Source: Naegleria lovaniensis (lineage: Eukaryota > Heterolobosea > Eutetramitea > Acrasida > Naegleriidae). From it: DNA of 64,000 nucleotides. The notes below the pieces were generated by a model that worked only from the letters and a program-made list of their open reading frames with translations, was not told the DNA's origin and did no database searches. Positions 43,701 through 53,371 of this stretch are shown here, piece by piece; the stretch's first letter is position 1, and each line of letters begins with the position of its first letter. Both the position numbers and the translations under genes were made by a program. Location: assembly GCF_003324165.1 (NCBI RefSeq), contig NW_025407852.1:439747-503746 (forward strand), in the 5' to 3' direction.

Positions 43701-44867
43701 TTGATGAGTTATTGTCGAATTTATTCTCGATTTTCGCCGAGTGACAAAATGAAAATTGTTGAAGAATTTCAAAAATTGGATTATTATGTCATGATGTGTG
43801 GAGATGGTCAAAACGATGCCAAAGCTCTCCAAACTGCCAATGTTGGAGTATCACTCAGCAGTGAGTCTGAAGCTTCTTTGGCAGCACCTTTCACGAGTTT
43901 AAATCCTAGTATCAGTTGTGTGATGGCAATTATGAGAGAAGGACGATCAGCATTGTGGTCTTCATTCCAAGTCTTCAAGTACATGTCCTTGTATTGCTTA
44001 ATTCAATTCTTTTCCGTGGTCATTCTATTTCAAAAGAACACCAAAATGGCAGATTTTCAATATTTGTATGTGGACATGTTTGTGATATTGCCAACTATTT
44101 TGTTAATGACTCGAACAAAATCGACAAGTACTTTGAAAAAAGTTCGACCTCCAACTTCTCTTATTTCAAGATTTGTAATCATGAGTTGGATTGGACAAAT
44201 CATACTAAGCTTTTCAATGATTGGATTTGTTTGGAATGAAATTCATCAAATCGGTAACAGTAACTCGTGGCTTAAACTATTAGATCACCCCTCTGAAGAT
44301 GTGACCAAAAATTATTGGAGCTATGAGACAACCATCATATTTTTAACGTCTACATTTTGCACATTGAACTGTGCCATCAGTTTGAGCATTAGCAAGCCAT
44401 TCAAGAAAACCCTTCTGACCGATAATTTTTACTTTGTCATGTGCCTGACCATTCTTTATTTATTTACATGCTATTTCACACTGGTTCCATGTTCGTGGCT
44501 TCAGTCTGTGTTGCAATTGATGAAATTGCCCATGTATTACAAAGTCAGAATTATCATGTATGGATTATTGCACTTGATTTTGAGTTATTCTTTTGAATTA
44601 CTATTAATTTCAGAACGATTTAAAAAGTTCGTTAAGCGTGTGAATATTATTGCCGTACTTGCAATATTGAGAGCCATGTTTTCAAATATTTCATTTGTAC
44701 GAGATCGAATAGAAAAGTTAATAACAACGAAGAGATCGAGAAGAAGAAAATACAAGCAGCTCAATGAGAGACTAGGATTGAAAGATCCAAAACATGGAGC
44801 CACGTCTACCATTAACAACTCTCTTAAAACTGAATCCAAGGCCTATTTGCTTCAAGAAGTTGTGTGA
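40764..44867 (+). CDS. P5-type (ATP13A-like) transport ATPase with variant DKTNT loop
   Basis: The intact 1367-residue single-exon protein has the P5B layout: a disordered N-terminus, a paired hydrophobic segment, the actuator motif MMTGESTPVKK, the membrane motif PPALPIAIT, the phosphorylation site, KGSSEM in the nucleotide domain, GDGQNDAKALQTANVGVSLS with EASLAAPF, and about six C-terminal helices. The PPALP motif and EASLAAPF sequence favour P5B, the lysosomal polyamine exporters. The phosphorylation loop reads VFDKTNTLT: Asp638 is present, but the near-invariant glycine of DKTGT is Asn641. TGD is SGD. The frame is unbroken, so these look like real substitutions. Activity may be changed or lost. 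Confidence 0.9.
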   Translation: MTSSPQQPFEIQPHHHQEEYVTIELSDKELFTTRQHQTYEKKFNPNFQSHDHHHKQKELLNHHDEVDDASLKWKESFCTSSRSEWSNQQILKRFTSRKVMVRNDVSQATEEMNISNNFGSFVGFLEFGKKQLSEIRGKFSTSQHIVTNSSIPQILSDEEIMFGFSSTFALKHNLYYELLFWIFVILTLGLVFIPCKWFPWLKTWLTHSYCKRFKEADAILLCSRTNVNAMDGSHGRWNSCKIEKSRIHTNDGRKQIEIMYFKFRFGTFIYDEEGDCFVPCTFSLQETLSNEQSEDLLNGETIHSLAIHYLNHQDRNIRSKIFDRNVIETPVKPILSLAMDELFHPFYIFQIFSVGIWCWIEYYIYAIAIAVISTLSGLISLYTTRKTMVKLREMTCLSFSVHLMDQPHGQARCSRIDSSLLLPGDVIEIENGMTIPCDLVLLSGQVIVNESMMTGESTPVKKMHVPYSNKVLPKNDLSNWTLFAGTHVIMTKPTSGSHHHDDIVSYYQHHFPNKVLAMVIHTGFQTTKGRMLLPIIYPKPNNFRLYRDSFKFMGIMSIAGFVGVIFTVINLAKIHVPLLRIILENIVLITIVVPPALPIAITTTISFAIARLKESWRIFCIAPQRISFSGLIKLIVFDKTNTLTSDNLDLHGCVQVESGKFSHLLHTFDYGSFLSVGMATCHDLCNITTTEGVTKIVGDPLDMKIFESCKWRIEDRNNEFMTVISPDNKHSFSILKIFQFKSSLQRMSVIAMNLQSREIFCFSKGSSEMIKQLSKPSTIPHNFSQTLYKYSHKGYRVISIGYRKIADSQQVHIVHEFIDKLEREQVEQDLNFIGLICLENKLKADTSGVIKKLIAANLRSVIASGDNAYTVISVARKCHILPSNKKVYLSERSSDESDEASLNCNDNIIWRNVDCEQDVITSEQIMNGDETFGSNVELAVTGTIFNMIYNRHLQDLELAKQQQYDIPYVNIHTPTLLHRLMSYCRIYSRFSPSDKMKIVEEFQKLDYYVMMCGDGQNDAKALQTANVGVSLSSESEASLAAPFTSLNPSISCVMAIMREGRSALWSSFQVFKYMSLYCLIQFFSVVILFQKNTKMADFQYLYVDMFVILPTILLMTRTKSTSTLKKVRPPTSLISRFVIMSWIGQIILSFSMIGFVWNEIHQIGNSNSWLKLLDHPSEDVTKNYWSYETTIIFLTSTFCTLNCAISLSISKPFKKTLLTDNFYFVMCLTILYLFTCYFTLVPCSWLQSVLQLMKLPMYYKVRIIMYGLLHLILSYSFELLLISERFKKFVKRVNIIAVLAILRAMFSNISFVRDRIEKLITTKRSRRRKYKQLNERLGLKDPKHGATSTINNSLKTESKAYLLQEVV

Positions 44868-44965
44868 AACAGTTTGGGATACAGACAGTCAAAACAAAAC
44901 GCATAAAAGGAATAAACTTTTTTATTGTGAAAGATTTGCTTAGCTCTGACAAGTGGTTGCTTCTC

Positions 44966-47088
44966 TTATTTGAAAATTTGAATTCTATGATTTTGATAAT
45001 CTGCAATCAACAACTCTCCATTCACGTCATTGAAACAAACACCTGTTGGTTTGTTGAATTGTGAATTGTCCTTTCCTTCAGTTCCATAATTACGCTTAAA
45101 TTCCTCAGTGACATGACTGAACACTTGAACTCTATTGTTTCCACAATCACAGAGAATGAGGTGATTCGAAGTTTCATCCACTGCAATACCACGAGGGGTA
45201 GCAAACTCCAAATTACTTTGTCCTTCCTTTCCAATAATCTTGATGCAAGACAATTCGTCTCCCTTTCTTGCAATCATTTGAACTCGATGAGCACTTTGGT
45301 CTGTCACGATAATTTGATCATCTTCGCTCACATAAATGCATTCAGGTTGTGTCAATTGGACATTATCATCTCCCTTCTTAGCTCCAAACGTCTTTAACAC
45401 TTTTCCGTCACTAGCTCTCAAGACCTTAATACGATGATTATCTCCGTCACACACAAGAATTGTGTTTTCATTCATAGCCTCAGGGAATAATGCATTAATC
45501 TTCTTAGATTTGCAAAGTGTAACACCTGCTGGTTCAGTAAACAAGTTCACATCACTTCCCTTCTTCTTTGGTGTACCAGAAATCCAAATAGGTTCCAAAT
45601 TCTTCTCATTAGCAAGTACCTTGTTCAAATTATACTTGTAAACGGCATGATTATCACATGAGAAAATGAGTGAATCATTTCCATCCTTACTTGGTTCAAT
45701 ACACAAATATCGAGGAGACTTGGATGTCTTGAGTGAACCCTTATACTCTCTAGTTTTGAGGTCAAAGAATTGAATTCTATTGTTACGACTGTCACTGACA
45801 CAATGCAATTGCATCCATGTGAAATTTTCACATCCCATGGACCCTTGAATTGATCATTTCCAGATCCATCGGAACCAGTTTTACCAATCGTGCCCACAAA
45901 TGTGAACTCCATTGAGAATGGAGTGTAAGGATGAGAACTGGAAGATCCATTCTCAGAAGAAGCAGTTGAGGTATTCAATTTGGATGGTTCAGTTGAGGTT
46001 GTTCCTGGAGCACCACTCAATGGATGACCATTCGAAGAAGCAGCACTCGTTGTAGCTGTTTTAGCACTCTTTTGTTTTGGAGGAGTTTTCACAATTTCGC
46101 CCAAATTCTTCAATTCACGTTGAATGTACATGATTTCAGTATTGGTGAGTTGAATGTCATGAACTTCATCCAAAGTCAAATATTTGAAGAAGGTCTTTAA
46201 ATCTTCAAATGCTTGCAAGGTTTGTGGAAGTCGAGTCAATTTTCTTTCCATCATTTCGTAGCCACTCATTTCATGCAACTTGTCAAATTCGGAAATGTAA
46301 TCCACGGAAACCTTCTTCAATTCAATGATCTTTTTCACATAATTGGTTTGAGTTTTAGAAATTTCATCAATGTCAGCAAACAATTGATCTTGTCGATCCT
46401 GTAAATTTTGTCTCAAAGTGTCACACACAGCTTTAACTTCTTCCTTCAATCGATTTCTAGCTTCTTCAATCAATGAACTTTCCAATTCCAATTCATTATC
46501 ATGAGTTTGATGTGAACTTTCCCATTCTTTCATGCTTTCTCTCAAATGATTCAACAACTTGTCTAAATTGGATCGTTCTTCAGGTTCAATTTTGGCAATC
46601 ATATTCACATCAGTGTGACCTTCTCGATGTTCTTCAACCGCACAAGCACTACACACCAACTTTTTACAACTTCCACAATAGGTATTGACAGGAATATGAT
46701 GTCTTTGACAGAGAGGAGCAGGACCTCCAAAATTCAAACTTGTTGATGGCGAAGAAGTGTTTGTTGCATTACGAGGAGACATTTGTTCCAATAAATGAGA
46801 ACCCAAACCAATTCCAGATCCTCCCAAATTATTTCCAGCACTGGCGCCAATCAAATCAATGACGTGATGAGTAGGTTCTCTCTTGATGTGAATTTTAGCA
46901 TCACGAGCACACAAGTACATGTTACAATCGACACAGTGTGAGCGAGCTTCTTGTAGAACATCGACTTCTTCTTTACAAATATGGCAACAAGGTGCTGGAG
47001 TGTTTTCTTTGGTCATGGAAGAGATGGAACTACTCGAGGAGGAGTGAGAGAGCACTTGAGGTGGGGTGTTGGTACTATCGGTGGACAT
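44966..47088 (-). CDS. B-box, coiled-coil, NHL-repeat (TRIM-like) protein, frame broken once
   Basis: From ATG 47088 the order is: a Ser-rich start, a B-box (CHICKEEVD ... CVDCNMYLCARD ... HIKREPTHH), a second B-box (LCQRHHIPVNTYCGSCKKLVCSACAVEEHREGH), a coiled coil, a linker, and NHL propeller repeats up to 44966 (WDVKI, DSRNNRIQFFD, CDGDNHRIKVL, TDQSAHRVQM, CDCGNNRVQVF, ADYQNHRIQIF). The frame moves by one lost base at about 45790-45812, inside the first NHL repeat. TRIM-NHL proteins are usually E3 ligases, but no RING finger precedes the B-boxes, so ligase activity cannot be claimed. NHL propellers often bind RNA or protein. Confidence 0.85.
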
Positions 47089-47403
47089 CTTTTGAGAAAC
47101 GAGAGATGTCGGATGGCACGAGCGTGTGAATTTTTTTTTGTTGATTTTTTTAACGGTTGATTGTAATGATTGACAAGTGACTGGTCGTTATGAAGAGTCA
47201 ATGAAATATCAGCAAATGGGAATTAATAATTGGGTAAGTGAAGTTGAAATTGATGATTTCGGCACTTTTAAATGCCCATTCGAGAAGTATGGAGTTTTGT
47301 AACAGTGTCCATACAGAGACTCAAGGTTTGGTGCCACTCTATGAATTGAACAATGAAGAATCGATGAAGTGCGGCCAACAGCGACCAAGTTTTACATGAC
47401 AAG
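47089..47403. other. Intergenic region, nothing recognised
   Basis: About 315 bases upstream of the B-box/NHL gene; its promoter should lie here. No ORF, RNA gene or repeat was seen. Confidence 0.45.
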
Positions 47404-47741
47404 TGATGCGCTGCCCAATTTGTCTTGTTAAACAATTTTTTTGAATAGGTGAACTAACTTTTACAGCTCCTCAACTTTTGTTGTGAGTCTTATTGAATGT
47501 TGTATTCAATGCATGAGTTGGAATGGTTTGGAACAGCTGCCTCATGCTTACCAATCCAACTCTCTGTCATGCAAGGTAGTAGTTGGAAAGAATGTGGACA
47601 TGTGTTTCATTATCATTGCTTGACATGGGACTTTCTATCGCGGCCAAGAAATGTTTGTGTCTCCTTACGCAACGCAGAATGGGAGTCCAAATTGTTGGAA
47701 TGATAAATACTGAGGAAATTATTAGAGACGAAAAGTTCTAA
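47404..47741 (+). pseudogene. RING-finger-like fragment or small broken RING gene
   Basis: A start with MRCPICL near 47404 gives the first C-x2-C pair of a RING. At 47590-47630 the frame contains KECGHVFHYHCL, the C-x-H-x3-H-x2-C core of RING-H2 fingers. The two blocks are in separate frames. Candidate introns (GTTAAA...CAG and GTGAGT...CAAG) could join them. The last C-x2-C pair is missing or degraded: the sequence reads VCVSL in one frame and KCLCL one lost base over, where a coding-like tail runs to 47741. It overlaps the 3' end of the opposite-strand PhyH gene. It could be a real small RING gene or a relic. Confidence 0.35.
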
Positions 47742-49000
47742 TCATTCATGCCATACAATAAATCCAATCCAAAGATTGTGTTACCAGTTTCTGAAGGCAC
47801 AAATGATTTGTCCTTCATGGTGTCAATGATCAATGCTCTTGCTAACTTGAAATCAAGGCTTCCTTTCTTTGGTACCATTTTGATATATTGATTCAATCGA
47901 AAACGTTCTGAGCGATTTGGCATGTTGGCATGAGGAAGTAAACTATTGAAAATAATCAATGAACCTGCTTTCACAGGTACTTGCTGACATTGCTCAAACA
48001 AAGAATCTCCTTTTGGAACTTGGAAAAAGGTACAGTGGGTAGGAACTTCTAATTGATGTCTCATTTTCTCTGCATATTCCTTAATGTGGTTGTGAAATCC
48101 TGGAACGCATACAAAACCACCATCTTGTTCTCTGCAATCGGTAAAAGATAGAATGCCTTGCATTCTTGGAACAGTTGTGTTGGCATTATTTTCCAAAATG
48201 AAATAATAGTCAGGATTTCTCAATAGTGTTTCTTTCATGTCAATTTCATTTTCGAATTCCATTGGATAATCATCAAGACCAGCGCTTGCAAATGGATTTA
48301 AATCCCAATGCAGCCATTCAGAACGAGTTTGTAAATCCTCTCGATCAATCGTCTTCAATGAACCAACCATTGATAGAATAGAGGATGGTACTGTTTCAAG
48401 AATTGATTTTGGAAAGGAATGTTCATTGTAATATGGAACTGGAATTCCACGTGTTGGCTGCATGCATCCATATCTCGAAAAACCACTCCATAATTGATCT
48501 CGTCCCATTCCATACAATAATTCAAAACATTGGACAATCTTTTCGTTCTGTCGATTTTCCATGGCTTGTTTCTTCCAACAGACGCCATTTCCAAGAATTC
48601 CCATTTGAGATGTTCTCTTCCACGACGTTGGATCATGCGGCGATAATTCAAAATCACGTTCCAGAATGTGCCAAATTTCTTCCAGACTGTTTTGAATTTG
48701 TTTTGGAGAAATAACGTCTCGGAATACCACAAACCCAAACGTGTTGAAAAATTGAAGAATTTCTTCGGAAGAATCTGTATCAATATCAAACGATTGTACG
48801 TAGGAATCCTTCTCAATTATAATTTTAGGAATTTCATAAGTAGGAAGAACAAGAAATTCTAATGGCTTCTCAGGTTTAGTCGTTGTTATTGTTTCGGAAG
48901 TGTTTATACTGGATGAATGATTGTTCGTGATTGATGATGATTGAGAGTTGGATAATGTTGCTTGTGGTGAGTGGAACGATGGAAAGAAGGTTAGAACAAG
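47738..49000 (-). CDS. Phytanoyl-CoA dioxygenase (PhyH) family protein, start unresolved
   Basis: The frame is open from 49000 to the stop at 47738, but has no ATG before FVVFRDVIS near 48730. That segment is the usual start of the PhyH fold, and about 50 conserved-looking residues (KPEKPLEFLVLPTYE, SSEEILQFFNTFGF) precede it. The true start must be in another exon or shifted frame. Fe(II) ligand motifs are LHWDLNPF (HxD) and LPHANMPN with a downstream arginine for 2-oxoglutarate. GGFVCVPGFHNH is the family's core turn. PhyH-type enzymes hydroxylate diverse small molecules. Its substrate is unknown. Confidence 0.78.
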   Translation of the reverse strand, partial: LVLTFFPSFHSPQATLSNSQSSSITNNHSSSINTSETITTTKPEKPLEFLVLPTYEIPKIIIEKDSYVQSFDIDTDSSEEILQFFNTFGFVVFRDVISPKQIQNSLEEIWHILERDFELSPHDPTSWKRTSQMGILGNGVCWKKQAMENRQNEKIVQCFELLYGMGRDQLWSGFSRYGCMQPTRGIPVPYYNEHSFPKSILETVPSSILSMVGSLKTIDREDLQTRSEWLHWDLNPFASAGLDDYPMEFENEIDMKETLLRNPDYYFILENNANTTVPRMQGILSFTDCREQDGGFVCVPGFHNHIKEYAEKMRHQLEVPTHCTFFQVPKGDSLFEQCQQVPVKAGSLIIFNSLLPHANMPNRSERFRLNQYIKMVPKKGSLDFKLARALIIDTMKDKSFVPSETGNTIFGLDLLYGMND

Positions 49001-49175
49001 TCATGAAATGAAACATTTTTTTCTGATTAGGTCTTTGTTCCTTGTTCTTGTAAGGTGAGTGCTCAGTTCTTACAAATTTAAAGGTGACACTCGTTGTTTA
49101 ATGGCAACAAAAAATTGATATCTAAATCTTGAAAAGAGGTGTTACAGTTGAATTACAAAGAAGATCAGAAAAAAA

Positions 49176-51145
49176 ATGTACAACTGCCTGATGAAAGCGA
49201 GTCATCTCATATGGTAGGTTTTCACTGATGATCATCCAACTCGAATATTCGTTATTCAATTTATTTTATTATTGTTCTCTCCATCTTGATCTCGTGCAAT
49301 AGGAATACTCAATTCGGAGAAGCAAAAGAGTATATTACTCCGCTGATTCATATTCCGAGAATGGCCTATGAATTAGCAACCATGGGTTTGTATTCACAAT
49401 TTATGTCTTTGTTGAAATGATCCAATGAATGATTTTGGAATTTTTCATCAATATCAGATATTATTGCTTCCAATCTGTCGGGAGAAACATCGGTGCGTGA
49501 AAATAGTCTGAAGGGAATTGAAGTTGCCGAGAATGCTCTCAAGCAGGTGGGTCACAGTACCGAAGAAATATTGAAAATTGTGGCTGAATACAAACAATTA
49601 AATTCAGAAATTGAGAATGAAAAGTATTACTCGATTTCAGAAATGTCTCATTCCAATTTTATGGAACTAGATCAAATGGGAAAAGAACAAATTTTATTCA
49701 ATTTTGAATTGGATCATATGGTTTTGGATGCAGAGACACACATGATGAGAGGAATTATTCAATTTTATAGCGGCTCCTATTTGAAAGGGTTTTATAATTT
49801 AAGAAGGTCGTATTTGAGGTTTAAAGAAGTTTATAATATTGTCGAGCAATTCAAGGACGAGACAACTCATTCTCCAAAATTTATTCATAGCGATGTTATT
49901 CATAACGCATATTTTGGTATTGGGTAGGTGTAACATTGATATCTGATCACGACAAACAAATTATGTGAATTATGAAGCATTTTCAATTTCATGCTCTCTA
50001 TATTACCTCCGACTCTTACACAAATACTGAGCCTTATTGGATTTGATGCTGACCGAGATCATGGGCTGAACTTATTGAGAAAGGTGCACGAGTATGGAGG
50101 AAGACAATGCGCATTTGCGTCATTTATGCTTGCTATGAATTATTTATTTATTCCAAGAGCATTAGAGGATCGTGAAAAGAAATTATTAGAAGGAGGACTT
50201 ATATTAGACCGATCAAACAAAGTGTTTACAAAGAGTGGGCTATTCAAGTTTATGACCTCACATTATGAGCGCAAGAGAGGAAATATATCTTCTGCAGTTG
50301 AAAATTTAAAAGATGCTATTGATATTTGTCAGAAATCGATGGGAATAGCTCCAAATATTTTACGCCATGAACTGAGTTGGTGCTACCTATTGACGTTAAA
50401 TTTCCAAGATGCGAGTGTTGTGTTAGAGGAAATTTTAAACACAGACAAAGAGTTTGATACAAAAGGAATCAGTGCAATGATGTTGGCTGTTTGCAGGATT
50501 AAAACAGGAGACAAAGAAGGAACGAATAGCATTATCAACAATTTTTCAAAATATATTTCCAAGACAGGAAGACTTGACAAGTATGCCCTAGAGAAGAGTG
50601 AAATATTGAAACATTTACCAACTGAAAACGAGCGCCATTTGATGATGTTTATTTCAGTATTCCAATTTCTATATTTAAAGCGTGATTTAGCCAACCTTTC
50701 AGAACAGTATGCCGAACCACTCTACCGCTTGTTCGTCGATATCTGTGACCAAGTTAAAATAGATGACAAGAGCAAATTAGCAGGTGATATTGAAGCTGGG
50801 TTGTTAGTGGTGAAAGGACAATTTTTAAAACAAATGAACAAGTACGAGGAAAGTATTGAACAATTCAAAAGGGCACTATTATTTGAGCACAAGATCAGAT
50901 ACGAGAAACAATGGATAGCATTTCCTTATTATGAAGTTGGAGAATTAATCTATCTTTATCAAGTACCGCAAGCTGCCAATGATCACACAAAGCTCGAGCT
51001 ATTGCAATGTGTGAAGCAATATTTTGAAAAGTGTAATAATTACCACAGATATTCATTTGAAGAAGTTCTCCATTCACGTGTGAAGTTAGCACTGCGTCAA
51101 GTGGAGTCGGATCTGAAAAATGTAAAAAACAAGATGAATCTTTAA
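49176..51145 (+). CDS. IML2/TTC39-family TPR protein (four exons)
   Basis: Exons are 49176..49213, 49303..49385, 49458..49923 and 49978..51145. All phases match and the protein has 584 residues. The family's features are visible: NTQFGEAKEYITPL near the start, GSYLKGFYNLRRSYLRFKEVY in the middle, then the junction YFGIGIFNFMLSILPPTLTQILSLIGF, which is the conserved outer-membrane/IML2 core, followed by TPR helices (KYEESIEQFKRALLFE). In yeast IML2 acts in lipid-droplet and inclusion clearance; metazoan TTC39 members affect lipid handling. Introns are 54-89 nt with GTAGGT or GTTTGT donors, so one donor is weak but fits. Confidence 0.85.
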
Positions 51146-51217
51146 TATTCCAATTTCTGAATATGCCCATTAGTGCATTAACATTCTGTGCAACAAATAT
51201 TTACACGTGTTGATTTT

Positions 51218-53167
51218 TTAGTACGTACGGAATCGGCAGTTCTTAATATTTTCGAATATCTTCTTGAAATTATTTTCCGAAATAGAGAATATGAATTTGG
51301 CATCAAGTAGTAACTCAGATCTAACATACTGCAGTGCCATAGGATTTTTTAACAATAGTTTTCTCACAAAAGATTTGTCTCTGCTCAATGGTTCACGCAC
51401 ATATCTCAAAACAGAGGGATTATCTTCAAATACACGTATGATATTTTCTTCAGTGTCCAAATTAAATGCAATCATAAAAGTTGGGTCATAAGTTGCAACT
51501 GCAAGCACAATAGTTTCATCACTTTTCAATGTATCTGAAATAGTTCTAAATGTCAAATGGATTTTGTTCTGTTGTATCAGTTGTAACACAAACTCTTTGT
51601 CATAACTCAAATCCGAATATTCTAATGATTCTGGATTTTGCATGATTGCTTGGGTGACAATTTCCTTATCCGATTTGAGGTCATTGGATGCATGTTGAAG
51701 TGAGAGACCATTTTTCTTGACACAATTCAACACAAATTCTCTGTTATGCTTCAATGACCAGCTTGAATATCCGAGAGCGTTATATAACAAATCGTCCTGA
51801 GAATAATCTGCATAAATGGATGCCTTCTCATTCTTCATCACTGATTTTGCAACAAACTCCTTATTCACTCGTAAATCAAAACTTGCATATCTCAAAGCAA
51901 GTGGTGTGTATTCCATCATTTCCAACATGAATTCTTCATCCTTTTTCAAAGTGCTTGAAGCAAATTGAATGGCTTCAGGATTTTGTTTCACTGCTTCTCT
52001 GACAACTTCCTTATTACTTGGCATCACAAATCTGATGCACATTCCATCCTTCTTCACAGCATATAATAACAGATCCACGTTTTCGCGAAGCACTGCATCA
52101 AGATACAACAACGTATCAGGATGGATGTCAATCATTTCTTTGCCAAACGAGAAATCTCGTCGCAATGAATATGCAACATTAGGCAATACTGAAATATCTC
52201 TTTTCACTGCTTCTATGACAAGTTCTCTGTCGTTAGGACACAACAATACACTAAATGGATGTTTTTGGATAATCTTCAAAGCAACAGATCGATCATTCAT
52301 CAGACTTTTTGGCAATGAAATATCCGTACATTTTCCACACTTTAAATCAAGTAACTCCAAAACAAACGAAGGATCTGACATCAATGATTCAGAACATTGT
52401 GAAGTGGCTTTAAATCCAATTTTCTTAACAAATTTCAAACAAAAAGATCGGCTATATCTCAAATTCGTAGGTATGATTTGGTAATTGGTATAACTCACAG
52501 CCGCAAGTACAACATCTTCATCTTGTTTCAATCTCTGACTCGCATACTCAAATGCATGCATGTTTTCACCAATAGCTTGCAAGACCAGTTCTTTTGAATC
52601 TTTCATGTCACTTGTTCCATACTGTAATCCTCCTTTTTTCACAGCTTGTTCAATAACATCACGATCTTTTTTGAGGTTTTCACTCACATACTCAAATGCA
52701 TTGTAATTTTGTTTCACAGCCAACAATGCAATTTCTTTGTCTTTTTTAATCTCATAGGAAGCATATTGCAAAGCAGCGCCATTCACTTGAACAATTTCTT
52801 TCATGAATTCTAGATTTTTGACACCTAACGTACAACTTTGCAAAATGTCTAGTTTGTTACAAACGAGCAGTACTTGTTTCACAAACGTTACATCGTTTCT
52901 CAACTTGACAGACAATTTATAAAATGGAAAATCTTTATGCACTGGAAAATCAGAGAGTGATGCCAAACGAACCAAAATTGGCAAATTATTCTCTTCAAAG
53001 AATTTCAATAAATCGTGTGATAGGAGAGAAGGCAATTTCGGAAACTCGTTAAAATTGAAATGTTCAAGCAGCTCAAAATAATATTCACAAAATACTCTAA
53101 ATTTTGATTCCGATGCGAGATGGCCACTCAAGAGTTTACTTTCAAAATGAACGTCCAAATTAATCAT
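51218..53167 (-). CDS. DUF4116-repeat protein
   Basis: The single frame of 649 residues starts at ATG 53167. After about 110 helical N-terminal residues it is a tandem array of roughly fifteen 22-25-residue units of the form D-K-E-x-V-L-x-A-V-K-x-N-x-x-A-L-x-Y-A-S (for example DKEIALLAVKQNYNAFEYVSENLKKDRD). This is the DUF4116 repeat, much expanded in Naegleria and in some giant viruses and bacteria. No signal peptide or membrane helix was seen. The repeat's function is not established; helical repeat binding is likely. It converges on the IML2 gene with 72 bases between stops. Confidence 0.85.
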   Translation of the reverse strand: MINLDVHFESKLLSGHLASESKFRVFCEYYFELLEHFNFNEFPKLPSLLSHDLLKFFEENNLPILVRLASLSDFPVHKDFPFYKLSVKLRNDVTFVKQVLLVCNKLDILQSCTLGVKNLEFMKEIVQVNGAALQYASYEIKKDKEIALLAVKQNYNAFEYVSENLKKDRDVIEQAVKKGGLQYGTSDMKDSKELVLQAIGENMHAFEYASQRLKQDEDVVLAAVSYTNYQIIPTNLRYSRSFCLKFVKKIGFKATSQCSESLMSDPSFVLELLDLKCGKCTDISLPKSLMNDRSVALKIIQKHPFSVLLCPNDRELVIEAVKRDISVLPNVAYSLRRDFSFGKEMIDIHPDTLLYLDAVLRENVDLLLYAVKKDGMCIRFVMPSNKEVVREAVKQNPEAIQFASSTLKKDEEFMLEMMEYTPLALRYASFDLRVNKEFVAKSVMKNEKASIYADYSQDDLLYNALGYSSWSLKHNREFVLNCVKKNGLSLQHASNDLKSDKEIVTQAIMQNPESLEYSDLSYDKEFVLQLIQQNKIHLTFRTISDTLKSDETIVLAVATYDPTFMIAFNLDTEENIIRVFEDNPSVLRYVREPLSRDKSFVRKLLLKNPMALQYVRSELLLDAKFIFSISENNFKKIFENIKNCRFRTY

Positions 53168-53371
53168 CCTAATTTCGTTTGATTAAAAAAAAACACTTTT
53201 GAAAAGGATGGCATGTTGCAATAAATTTACAATAAATACAACAACAACAATGAAAACAAACCTTGGTGGTGTAAGAAATGTTTGAATTTTTTTTTGAATT
53301 GAAATCAAATTGAAATGTTAAGTTCGAGTTCGTTGTACAATTTTGAACAAAATAGTTCCTAATAAATCTTT

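Noticed and set aside
49001-49020. ATG at 49004 as the PhyH start
   Set aside because: It is out of frame by one extra base, the opposite sign from the breaks elsewhere, and its translation soon ends in a stop.
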